Positions 49,749 through 57,638 of a DNA stretch of 64,000 nt are shown piece after piece; the first letter of the stretch is position 1; every line of letters starts with the position of its first letter. Made by a program: the position numbers and the translations under genes. The notes under the pieces are model-generated. The model had not been told where the DNA came from. It saw nothing but the letters and a program-made list of their open reading frames with translations, and made no database searches. The stretch is taken from positions 1-64,000 of the IMG/VR virus record IMGVR_UViG_3300020193_000013; one strand, given 5' to 3'. Origin of the DNA: a virus.

Positions 49749-52562
49749 TTATTGAGCTTGTGAAGCAGTTTGCTCAACTTGACTAATTTCGAACTGTATA
49801 GGCACAAAATAAATGAGTCCTGCTAGCTTAGCCTCTAAATATATACTCATTACTCCGCCCTTTAATGACACTTTGGCGTTTTTATAGCCCTTTGGAGCGT
49901 CATCTGAAGGGGCAATGAACCTAAGCCTCAAGAAGTTAAACATTTCGCTTTCTAGGAACACTAGAGCAACTTGAGCGCTGATTTCAGCTACAGATTTACC
50001 AACAATAGCCCTGTCAAAGTTTTGAATCAGTGTTAAGGCCATAATGTCAGCAACGTATACAGCTTGTAAGCTATTATATACAAAGTTGTTATCTACAGCA
50101 TAGGTTGTTTGATCCGAAACCCATCTAAATCCACCAGTTTGAACTGGCTCAAGAATTAGCAATCCTGCAGTTAAAGCGTCTTCTAGTTTAGACGGGATCT
50201 TGGTATCGAAATCCTTTTCAGGTTTAACAATACCACTGATATTTGCAAATTTCTTAACAATACCACGGTAACCAGCAGCTGCTTGCATTCCAGCAGCAAT
50301 TACTGCGGCCATCCAAGGCTGATATTGAACAATTGTGCCGCTTCCGCTTAAAGCTTTAACGTCTTGGAAAGCCATCGCAACTCTAAAACTTGATAGAGCA
50401 GCAGCAGATTGCTTTTGAGCTTCATAAGTACCGCTTCTTGAAACAAGTGCTGAACGGTTTTTGCGAGCTTTTAAAGAACTCATGTCAATTACATGAGATT
50501 TTAAATAAGCATTTACTGCATCAACAGTATAAGTTGAACTTGATTCTGTTTCACCAGCAAGGATATCTTCAGAAGCATCTTTACTGATAAGAGGAACCAT
50601 AAAGTTCGTAATAACACCTTGGCAGGCATCAATTGCTGATACCCAATCGGCTCCAGTGCTACCACCTTTAGCTCCACCACTTAAGAATTTGGCTAGGTCC
50701 ATAGCTTCTGGTAAACCAGATTGAGAACCGCTTTGTAGAGCAGATGTAGCTAAAGAACCACCGCTTACATTTGCTTGCCATTCAACAGCATCTTTTTTTA
50801 CTCTTCCTGGCTTAGAAGAAGCTCCTGAAGCACTGATTTTAAAAGTACCTCTATCAAGGCTGCTAGAAGCTACTAGGTTAAAGCTAGACAAAGAAACTGC
50901 AGATGAAAAGCTAGTTTGAGTTGCAGCAAAATCAACAACATCTTTCAATGTTGGGAATTGGCTGTAAGCGCATGAAAAAATTTCTGTTCCGTTAACTCTA
51001 AATTTAATGTCCGAAGAACCAACTATCATATCGGCTAGTTCTTGGGTGCATCCAAAGCTTGCAACTACATTACCACCAGCGCTAAATACGTCAGTTACGT
51101 TACCACGGCTGATTGTAGTAGTTACTTTGCTTTCTGCGCTAGAAACCAAAAGAGGTTTACCAGTAGCAAAAGAAGCCGCTGCACCAGTAGCTGGGTTTTT
51201 ACAAATGTCAGAAGGCTCAGAAACAATTTCCATGCTCTTTCCAAGACCATCAATAGCTGGCTTTAAAACAGTAAATGGTTGAGCACCTTGAGCGATAGGT
51301 CCAGCAACCAATTGAGAGCCTGTTGCACCAGATGAACCGTTTGAAAGTCTAGCGCAAGTAAAAGAATTTGAAGTAGAAGCTGTTACTTGATATAAACCAG
51401 CGGCAACTCCAGCAAATGGAGCAGCTACTTTAACATAGTCACCAGCTTTTGGCTGAGCTGCCCACGCAGTATCTAACGACATTACGAATGTGCCATTTGA
51501 ATTTGAAGTTGTGTTAAAAGTAACTGCGGAAAGACCTACACTTGATTGTCTGTCCATTCCAGAGATATTTTTAATTTCAACTTGAGTATAACAAAGTACA
51601 TCTTCATCAGAACCAATTGGGGTAGATAGAACAGCTGCAACAGATGGAGCACCTGATGGAGCGTTTAATCTTTTAGCTGTAATGATAGCAGTTGTAGTTC
51701 CGTTAACTACGTCAGTTACAATATAAGCACCACGGTTTGCATCTGCAGCTCCGATAATAGCCGAATCAGCTAGAGCAGCGAAGTCACCAGTTTTGGGAAT
51801 AGTTAAAGTATCCCCAACAGAAGGTAGATTTGCTGAAGCAATAGACCCTGGCATGCTGATAGCAATTAAGCTAGCGCCAGCATCAACTACTGCAACCGAA
51901 ATATTTCCTACAGCAGATGTTAAAGGTTTTTTAAGAGTTCCGCCAGAGGCTAGAGTTCCTAAAGAAATACTTTCCATTGTAGCCGCAAAAGTAGGTCCAT
52001 CAGTTAAGCTACTGATAGAATTTGAATCGACTGCAGAACCATTTTGTCTTAGGTTAAAAGACACAGCTGAAACTGCGTAATGAGGCATATAAGTAAATTT
52101 GCCAGTTGTAGGAGGCAATTCTGCAGCAGCAGTATCTACTTTGTATTTAATTAAATTACCGGGGGCACCAGCTCTTCTAGCAGTTAGGGTAGCATAGCTG
52201 CCAAATCCAGCTCTAGCTAAAATATCTGCAGCAGTAGAAGAAGCATTAACTTTCACAATTTTCACACCTGAAACTGAACCCACAATAGCGGGATCATTTG
52301 CAGCTGCTACGATAGCCCTAAAAGCATCTACTAACCGTCCAGATCCGTATTTAACTAATACAGAGGCGATGTCATCTGGAGCAAAAAGATTAGAGTTTAA
52401 ATCTGATTCTTGAGTGTGGTCTGGTCCTTCGTTAGCTTCACCAATTAAAGTAACAACACCAGCAGCAGCAATTCCGCCTTGATTAGCACGGACTTGTTGT
52501 TCTACATAAGTACCTGGAATCTTTAAAGTTATCCCACTGTTTGTAGTATATGATTGAGCCAT
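49749..52562 (-). CDS. Tail sheath protein
   Basis: A 937-residue sheath protein, long for the family. The N-terminus carries the hallmark K-I-P-G-T-Y-V-E-Q-Q, and a Gly-rich V-V-T-L-I-G-E-A-N-E-G-P follows. The C-terminal 250 residues have the conserved core (R-W-V-S-D-Q-T-T-Y, F-D-R-A-I-V-G-K, L-R-L-R-F-I-A-P, E-A-K-L-A-G-L-I-Y-F-V). Residues about 150-600 are inserted beta modules, one resembling the A-G-D-Y-V-K-V-A modules of the baseplate proteins. AGGAG before the ATG. It contracts to drive the tube into the cell. Confidence 0.9.
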   Translation of the reverse strand: MAQSYTTNSGITLKIPGTYVEQQVRANQGGIAAAGVVTLIGEANEGPDHTQESDLNSNLFAPDDIASVLVKYGSGRLVDAFRAIVAAANDPAIVGSVSGVKIVKVNASSTAADILARAGFGSYATLTARRAGAPGNLIKYKVDTAAAELPPTTGKFTYMPHYAVSAVSFNLRQNGSAVDSNSISSLTDGPTFAATMESISLGTLASGGTLKKPLTSAVGNISVAVVDAGASLIAISMPGSIASANLPSVGDTLTIPKTGDFAALADSAIIGAADANRGAYIVTDVVNGTTTAIITAKRLNAPSGAPSVAAVLSTPIGSDEDVLCYTQVEIKNISGMDRQSSVGLSAVTFNTTSNSNGTFVMSLDTAWAAQPKAGDYVKVAAPFAGVAAGLYQVTASTSNSFTCARLSNGSSGATGSQLVAGPIAQGAQPFTVLKPAIDGLGKSMEIVSEPSDICKNPATGAAASFATGKPLLVSSAESKVTTTISRGNVTDVFSAGGNVVASFGCTQELADMIVGSSDIKFRVNGTEIFSCAYSQFPTLKDVVDFAATQTSFSSAVSLSSFNLVASSSLDRGTFKISASGASSKPGRVKKDAVEWQANVSGGSLATSALQSGSQSGLPEAMDLAKFLSGGAKGGSTGADWVSAIDACQGVITNFMVPLISKDASEDILAGETESSSTYTVDAVNAYLKSHVIDMSSLKARKNRSALVSRSGTYEAQKQSAAALSSFRVAMAFQDVKALSGSGTIVQYQPWMAAVIAAGMQAAAGYRGIVKKFANISGIVKPEKDFDTKIPSKLEDALTAGLLILEPVQTGGFRWVSDQTTYAVDNNFVYNSLQAVYVADIMALTLIQNFDRAIVGKSVAEISAQVALVFLESEMFNFLRLRFIAPSDDAPKGYKNAKVSLKGGVMSIYLEAKLAGLIYFVPIQFEISQVEQTASQAQ

Positions 52563-52591
52563 TTTAAAATACTCCTATATCTTATAGTATA

Positions 52592-52599
52592 AGATTAAG
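52592..52599 (-). promoter_or_regulatory. CTTAATCT element upstream of sheath
   Basis: Minus-strand AACTTAATCTTATACTATAAG, 29 nt before the sheath ATG. Clear example of the element, followed by TATA-like bases. Confidence 0.45.
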
Positions 52600-52621
52600 T
52601 TATTTGATTTCTTTGTTCTTT

Positions 52622-52864
52622 TTAAAATCCAAAGTCTTTTAGTCCTTCGTCAAACCTATTATCTTTCATGAAACCTTTAGCTTCAAAATGAAACTTTAAG
52701 GCTTCTTTAAGGCCGCTATTAAATTTTCTTTCAGTAGCCACTTTAGTAAACCATGCGTCAAAGCTTAATTGAGGCAAAGGTTCTTTATATTCGGCTATTG
52801 ATTGTTTTTCGGCAATTTTGTCCGAATATTCAATATTATTATATTTTTTGTCTTTTTTTGACAT
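52622..52864 (-). CDS. Small charged hypothetical protein
   Basis: The start at 52864 (MSKKDKKYNN) is preferred to an in-frame start at 52900 inside the preceding gene, whose TAA ends 1 bp upstream. The 80-residue product is rich in Lys, Glu and Phe, with a helix (F-D-A-W-F-T-K-V-A-T-E-R-K-F) and a Gly/Phe end. Possibly a small virion or cargo-associated protein by position. Confidence 0.6.
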   Translation of the reverse strand: MSKKDKKYNNIEYSDKIAEKQSIAEYKEPLPQLSFDAWFTKVATERKFNSGLKEALKFHFEAKGFMKDNRFDEGLKDFGF

Positions 52865-52865
52865 A

Positions 52866-53687
52866 TTACTTTTTCTTAGTATCAGTACCGCCAGGAACAT
52901 CTTTTTCTTCTGGCATGATATCTGGAGAAAATTTTTCTTTCAATTCTTTTCTAGTGGCGATTCCTTTTTCTTTGCCACGAACTATAGGTTGACCTTCTTT
53001 TGGTGTTTCAACAGAAGGTAAACTAGCTATTTTCTTTTTTTCTTTAAAACTATAAATATCTGCCTTTTCAAAAGTATTTTTAACTAAATTTCTGTAATAG
53101 TTTTCTGATTTAGCAATTTTAGGAATTTTATAAATGAACTTTACTGGCTTTTTAAACTTTTTATTATTGCCATTATCAGAACTTGCCGGAGCTGAAGGTG
53201 GTACAATTTTTGTAGCCAAGCTAGGTTCTACTTGTTCTTTTTCTAATTCTTTTTTCTCATTCGGTTTTTTGCCAGCTTTTCTGCTTTCTGAGCTTCTTAG
53301 CTGAGATTTATCTTCTAAAGATCTTAAATGTGTTAGCATTTCTTCTTTAGAATCAGTGCTTTTATCTTTTAAATCATGAATAGCTTCTTTTACGCTTTCG
53401 CCTTCTTCTGCAACATCATGAGCTTTGTCTTCTGGCGTTCCTGGCAGATGCGGCTTATCATCTTTATCCATTGATTCTTTTTGCATTTTTTCCATGCAAG
53501 CTTTTATTCTTTTGGATAGTTCGTCAATTCTTTTTTTCTTGTCATCTTGGGGTGACATTTCCATTTCAACGTGCTTAGACTCTTCAGAACGAGCTTTAAT
53601 AAGTTCTTGAAATGCTTGAAGTGCTTTAGGGTCGTTTTCTATGGTTTTTAGCAATTCTTTTGCTTGTTCTAATATCGACTTAGACAT
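52866..53687 (-). CDS. Charged cargo/scaffold-like protein with SExYY motif
   Basis: A 273-residue protein made almost entirely of Lys/Glu/Ser/Asp helices, with low-complexity linkers, like scaffold or internal head proteins. Near residues 197-230 it contains A-K-S-E-N-Y-Y-R-N-L-V-K, then A-D-I-Y-S-F and K-I-A-S-L-P. The same order occurs in the next upstream gene product (S-E-x-x-Y-F-x-x-L-A-K, A-K-I-Y-D-F, L-A-D-L-P). So it shares a module with the multidomain cargo protein. No enzymatic domain. CTTAATCT lies 16 nt upstream of its ATG. Confidence 0.6.
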   Translation of the reverse strand: MSKSILEQAKELLKTIENDPKALQAFQELIKARSEESKHVEMEMSPQDDKKKRIDELSKRIKACMEKMQKESMDKDDKPHLPGTPEDKAHDVAEEGESVKEAIHDLKDKSTDSKEEMLTHLRSLEDKSQLRSSESRKAGKKPNEKKELEKEQVEPSLATKIVPPSAPASSDNGNNKKFKKPVKFIYKIPKIAKSENYYRNLVKNTFEKADIYSFKEKKKIASLPSVETPKEGQPIVRGKEKGIATRKELKEKFSPDIMPEEKDVPGGTDTKKK

Positions 53688-53703
53688 AATTACCTCTATA
53701 TAG

Positions 53704-53711
53704 AGATTAAG
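53704..53711 (-). promoter_or_regulatory. CTTAATCT element upstream of 273-aa protein
   Basis: Minus-strand TTACTTAATCTCTATATAGAGG, 16 nt before the ATG at 53687; the downstream TATA-like bases form a small palindrome that includes the ribosome binding site. Confidence 0.4.
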
Positions 53712-53748
53712 TAATTTTACCTATAACATTATTATTTAATAAAATCAA

Positions 53749-56640
53749 CTATTTATTTTCTTTTTTACCAAAGAATCCAGTAATCTTTATAGCTGTGTCT
53801 TTAACGGCTGGCATACCTAAACTATTTTGAAACGATTGAGATACTTGTGAAGCAGGGCTTGTATTGCCTTTTGTACCTCTAGGCTGTTCTTTAAGACTTG
53901 TACCGTTTAAAGATGGTCTGGTTTGACTAGGCGATACTACCGGCATAGTAGTTGCAGTAACACCATCAATCTTTTTAAGCTTTTGTGCAAAATAATGCTT
54001 CAAGTGGTTGCTTTTTTTAAAACTATTAAAAGTCTTTTCAGATGCTGCTAGCTTTGACGTATTTTTGATTTCATTTTTAAATGGACTATCTAAATTAAAT
54101 TCTAACTTACCAGTTTTATCAGAAAACGAATGTGTAACATAACCTTCGTTTGGCCTTGAATGCCTAACTATAATTTCATTTTCACCTGAATAATCGTTAG
54201 AGCTTTTTATTTTTTTACCTTTATGTCTTTCGTATACATTTCCTGCCATTTTAGGGAAATGGTGAATATTATCCTCATGAATCCAAGATCCTAGAATATG
54301 TCCCATTCTTTTATTAGCAAACCTGCTAGCTATTCCTTGGTGTGGCGACCATGAAGTGTTTACGTCTTTTGGATAGTTCATTGATTTATCATCTAATACG
54401 CTATTTTTTTCTGAATCGCTAACGCCCCTGTACAAAAGAAATTCCCTTTTTCCATCTTTAGATCTTCTTACTTTTGTCAACCCTGATAATCTATGTAATG
54501 CCCTATCTCTTAAGTTTCCAGTTAATGGTTTAATTAAACCTCTTGTTGGCGTGTATTGTTTGGTTTGCCATTCATCAATTAACATGGCATTCATTTGGGA
54601 TTCTTTATTTGGATCTGCTGGCATTTTTCTTTGCCTAGATCCCTTTTTTAAATTCTGAAAGTATTTTTCAGATGCGGCTAATGGTATTTTGGTTGTTTTT
54701 TTGTTTGCTTCATCTTGTATTTCTGAAATTTCATCGTCATTGTACCCCTGGGCTTTCTTTTCCTCGATATCAATTTCCCTATCAATTTCCCCCATGGCTT
54801 CTTGATATGTCTGCCTTTTAACTTTTTGTTCTGGCATTTTTGGGTAATTTATATTAACGTTTTTGCCTTGTTCTTTTAAACCAGAAGCTAATTTTCTTTT
54901 TTTAGATACTTCTGAATGATTTTGAGGGTCTTTTATATCTATTTCAATTGTTCCAGGTTCATTAACTTCCATAAATGGTATTTTAGCATGAATTGGGTGA
55001 CCTTCTTCGTTTAAAATTGGATTACCATTTTCATCTTCATAATAATTTTCTTCTTCGTTCCATTTACCAGGTCTTGTATCTTCTATAAAAATCATGTCAA
55101 AGGGGTGAGGTGCGCTTTTTTTATATTCAGGGTCCTTATCTGACAAAGCTTTCCAGGCATCGCTGATATGCTTCCTTCCTTCTTCTATAGAATTAAAAGA
55201 CAATGCTTTATATGGCAATATATTATGCCGGCCATTACCGTCATAAAATAATTGACCTGGGTTATACGTCCCATCTGACAACATACCTCTAGGAGTAACC
55301 GCTATAAATTTTTTAGCTTTTGACAAATTAAAACTTTTAGCTAAAGATTGAAAATAGGTTTCTGTTTTTTTAACTCTATTAACAGCTTTTATATATGGAT
55401 CATTTAAGATTTCGCTATCGGACCTGGTTTTAGCGGCATTAATTCCGTTTCTCCAAGCATATGCAGCTCTATTTTTGTTATTACTAAAAATTTTTAAAAG
55501 CTTTTTATAATGTGAATTTGCTATTTCGTTTTCAATTTCTGGATTTTTATTAATAAAATCAGTTAATTGATCGTGATTCATTGAAACCGTTTGTGGATAT
55601 CTATCAGCTAAGTGCTTATCTTTCTTAACAGTTTCTTTAATAGTTATAGGCATTAACCCTGTAGCCCCTGCTGCAGTGTGGCCAATGTTAACTCCAGTTA
55701 ATACTTTTTTATGATGCTTGTTTCTGCCGTAATTACTTTCTATACCAGAAATATGCACTAAGTCTGGATGAAGCTTTACTTGGCTTTCTTTAGGTTTAAA
55801 GGCTTGTTGTTTTTCTTGAGAAATTGGTGCAGACACCAAAAGACTACCTAAAGCTGCGGTAGCTAATTTAGTTTTAAGGCTTTTTTCTAACAATTCATTA
55901 AAGTAATCTTCAGATTTTTTGGTTTCTGTGCTAGGTGTTGGTAAATCGGCTAAAAGTTTCTTGCTTGAAAAATCATAAATTTTAGCTTTAGCTAATGATT
56001 CAAAATACAAAGTGCCTTCGCTTTTACATGCCCATCTTCTTCTAGCTAAACAAACTCTTTTATCTGGAGTTTTAGAGCAGCTGATATTATGCATTTTCAT
56101 TTGGCCTTTAGATCTAGCACAAAATGATTTTTTACGCTTACCGCCTCCTGGCTGTGGCCTTTTAAGTTTGCTTCCAGTAGCTTTATTATAAGCTTTTCTG
56201 CCTGCTTCTGTTAACCCGCCTTTTTTAGATTTATGCTTAGCTTTAAATTGGAAAGACTTTTTTTTCTTTTCTAAGGATTCGGCGATTAAATCAAAAGTAG
56301 ATTGTGGCACGCTTTCGCCAACTTCTAAGTCAATATTACCATTGTCATAAATAGAAATCTGTAATTCAGATTTGCCCATTGGCTTAGTCAGCTTTGGTAA
56401 TGGCGGCGGCTTTGGGGTTGATTTTGGTTTATGCGGTACAATTCTTATTGCTGGGTCTTTTTCAAGATTTTGTACCTTGCCATAATCTTGTACTATTTGT
56501 TTATAAGTTTTTGGTTTAGTTATAGGCTGGCCTTTGTGATTAATAACATACTTTTGCTCACCTGTGCCGACCTGTGGCGGCATGGATTTATCACGTTGGC
56601 CGCTAGTCAATTTTGATAGTATGTCTTTAAAATACTTCAT
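53749..56640 (-). CDS. Multidomain cargo protein: transglycosylase plus ADP-ribosyltransferase-like
   Basis: 963 residues. In order: a basic Cys-containing domain (about 90-205; K-K-G-G-L-T-E-A-G-R-K-A-Y-N, S-F-C-A-R-S; DUF6321-like in my reading); a lytic transglycosylase-like domain (about 290-400) with E-S-N-Y-G, A-A-G-A-T-G-L-M-P-I and A-Y-A-W-R-N-G; an unknown domain (430-640); and an ADP-ribosyltransferase-like domain (about 700-850) with L-Y-R-G-V (734), T-S-W-S-P (761) and E-N-E-I-I-V (818). SExYF-type motifs occur near 207, 243, 427, 657 and 866, separating the domains. AGGTGA before ATG. Likely packaged in or on the virion; the mosaic order is direct, the role inferred. Confidence 0.7.
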   Translation of the reverse strand: MKYFKDILSKLTSGQRDKSMPPQVGTGEQKYVINHKGQPITKPKTYKQIVQDYGKVQNLEKDPAIRIVPHKPKSTPKPPPLPKLTKPMGKSELQISIYDNGNIDLEVGESVPQSTFDLIAESLEKKKKSFQFKAKHKSKKGGLTEAGRKAYNKATGSKLKRPQPGGGKRKKSFCARSKGQMKMHNISCSKTPDKRVCLARRRWACKSEGTLYFESLAKAKIYDFSSKKLLADLPTPSTETKKSEDYFNELLEKSLKTKLATAALGSLLVSAPISQEKQQAFKPKESQVKLHPDLVHISGIESNYGRNKHHKKVLTGVNIGHTAAGATGLMPITIKETVKKDKHLADRYPQTVSMNHDQLTDFINKNPEIENEIANSHYKKLLKIFSNNKNRAAYAWRNGINAAKTRSDSEILNDPYIKAVNRVKKTETYFQSLAKSFNLSKAKKFIAVTPRGMLSDGTYNPGQLFYDGNGRHNILPYKALSFNSIEEGRKHISDAWKALSDKDPEYKKSAPHPFDMIFIEDTRPGKWNEEENYYEDENGNPILNEEGHPIHAKIPFMEVNEPGTIEIDIKDPQNHSEVSKKRKLASGLKEQGKNVNINYPKMPEQKVKRQTYQEAMGEIDREIDIEEKKAQGYNDDEISEIQDEANKKTTKIPLAASEKYFQNLKKGSRQRKMPADPNKESQMNAMLIDEWQTKQYTPTRGLIKPLTGNLRDRALHRLSGLTKVRRSKDGKREFLLYRGVSDSEKNSVLDDKSMNYPKDVNTSWSPHQGIASRFANKRMGHILGSWIHEDNIHHFPKMAGNVYERHKGKKIKSSNDYSGENEIIVRHSRPNEGYVTHSFSDKTGKLEFNLDSPFKNEIKNTSKLAASEKTFNSFKKSNHLKHYFAQKLKKIDGVTATTMPVVSPSQTRPSLNGTSLKEQPRGTKGNTSPASQVSQSFQNSLGMPAVKDTAIKITGFFGKKENK

Positions 56641-56656
56641 TTTTCACCTAAATAAA

Positions 56657-56664
56657 AGATTAAG
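56657..56664 (-). promoter_or_regulatory. CTTAATCT element upstream of cargo protein
   Basis: Minus-strand AAACTTAATCTTTTATTTAGG, 16 nt before the ATG at 56640, in the 65-bp gap after the mCpol-like gene. Confidence 0.4.
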
Positions 56665-56705
56665 TTTTAAGTATTTTAGTAAAATAATTTAATAATATCA
56701 ATTAT

Positions 56706-57638
56706 TTACTCAGGCTTTTTAGTTAAAAGACCTTCTTTTTGGTATTTTTCTTGCGGCGTTTCAGGCTTTTCATCATGTTGGGATATGATAGATTCAATCT
56801 CAGGGGTCCATTCATTTACTTGGTTTTTACCTTTTAATTTGCCGTATATCATTGCGTGAGCAGCTTCTGAAATACTTCTACCTACCCCAACAGTAATGGT
56901 GTAACCTGTAGCTTCATGATATTTATTTCTTAAATCTTCTATTTCATTTAGATATTTTTTATGTAGGGTAAAAGAAATGTCATCGCCGCCATCAATATAA
57001 ATTGAGCCATGATGTTTTTTAATCCATTTTCTTATTACTTGGTTGCCTCTTTTAATGATTTTATCTTGTTTTTTGATTTCTTTAATATCGTTTGATAATG
57101 CCACACGTTCAACTGAAGCACCAATATTATCACCATCAGTAGCTATATAAACTATATTTTTTTGAGCTTTGGATAAAAGTTTAAAAAGATCTTCAAAACC
57201 TTTAGTTAATACATCTAACTCTGATTTACCGAAATCAAAATTATGAGTAAAATAAAAATCTTTTCCTGTTTGATCTTTAAGATGGGTATAAAAATCCTGG
57301 GGTTTGGCTTCATGAAATACTGTACCTTCACCACTAACCGATGTACCAGCTTTTGGACCATTTAAGTATAGCATTTTATGATTTTTGCCATTTGAATAAA
57401 TTACCGATTCTTGACCTGTATCTCTAGCCAGTTTTATTATATCATTTACATTTTTTGGGTTTGAAACGATAATAGAAGATTCTGGGCTACCGTAATGCCC
57501 TTTAGAATTAATTGCAGTTTCGCCTTGAGTTTTTAACCAATTTAAAGTATTTTCATGGGTTGGTGGCGGTTTAATCCCCTGATGCATGGGGTTTTCTACT
57601 GAAAAAATCAAATGTGGTTGTTGAATTAAATCTTTCAT
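56706..57638 (-). CDS. mCpol/GGDEF-like palm nucleotidyl-cyclase domain protein
   Basis: A 310-residue protein. Residues 1-130 form a DUF3293-like domain (P-P-P-T-H-E-N-T-L-N-W-L, G-Q-E-S-V-I-Y-S). Residues about 155-275 look like a palm-type polymerase/cyclase: Y-I-A-T-D-G-D-N-I-G near 160, Y-I-D-G-G-D-D-I-S-F near 214 and I-T-V-G-V-G-R-S-I-S-E-A-A near 247. The D-x-D and G-G-D-D metal motifs and their spacing match mCpol (minimal CRISPR polymerase) and Cas10/GGDEF relatives, which make cyclic or oligo-nucleotides. ATGA overlap with the next gene. A G-K-S-E helix (about 137) precedes the palm. Confidence 0.65.
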   Translation of the reverse strand: MKDLIQQPHLIFSVENPMHQGIKPPPTHENTLNWLKTQGETAINSKGHYGSPESSIIVSNPKNVNDIIKLARDTGQESVIYSNGKNHKMLYLNGPKAGTSVSGEGTVFHEAKPQDFYTHLKDQTGKDFYFTHNFDFGKSELDVLTKGFEDLFKLLSKAQKNIVYIATDGDNIGASVERVALSNDIKEIKKQDKIIKRGNQVIRKWIKKHHGSIYIDGGDDISFTLHKKYLNEIEDLRNKYHEATGYTITVGVGRSISEAAHAMIYGKLKGKNQVNEWTPEIESIISQHDEKPETPQEKYQKEGLLTKKPE

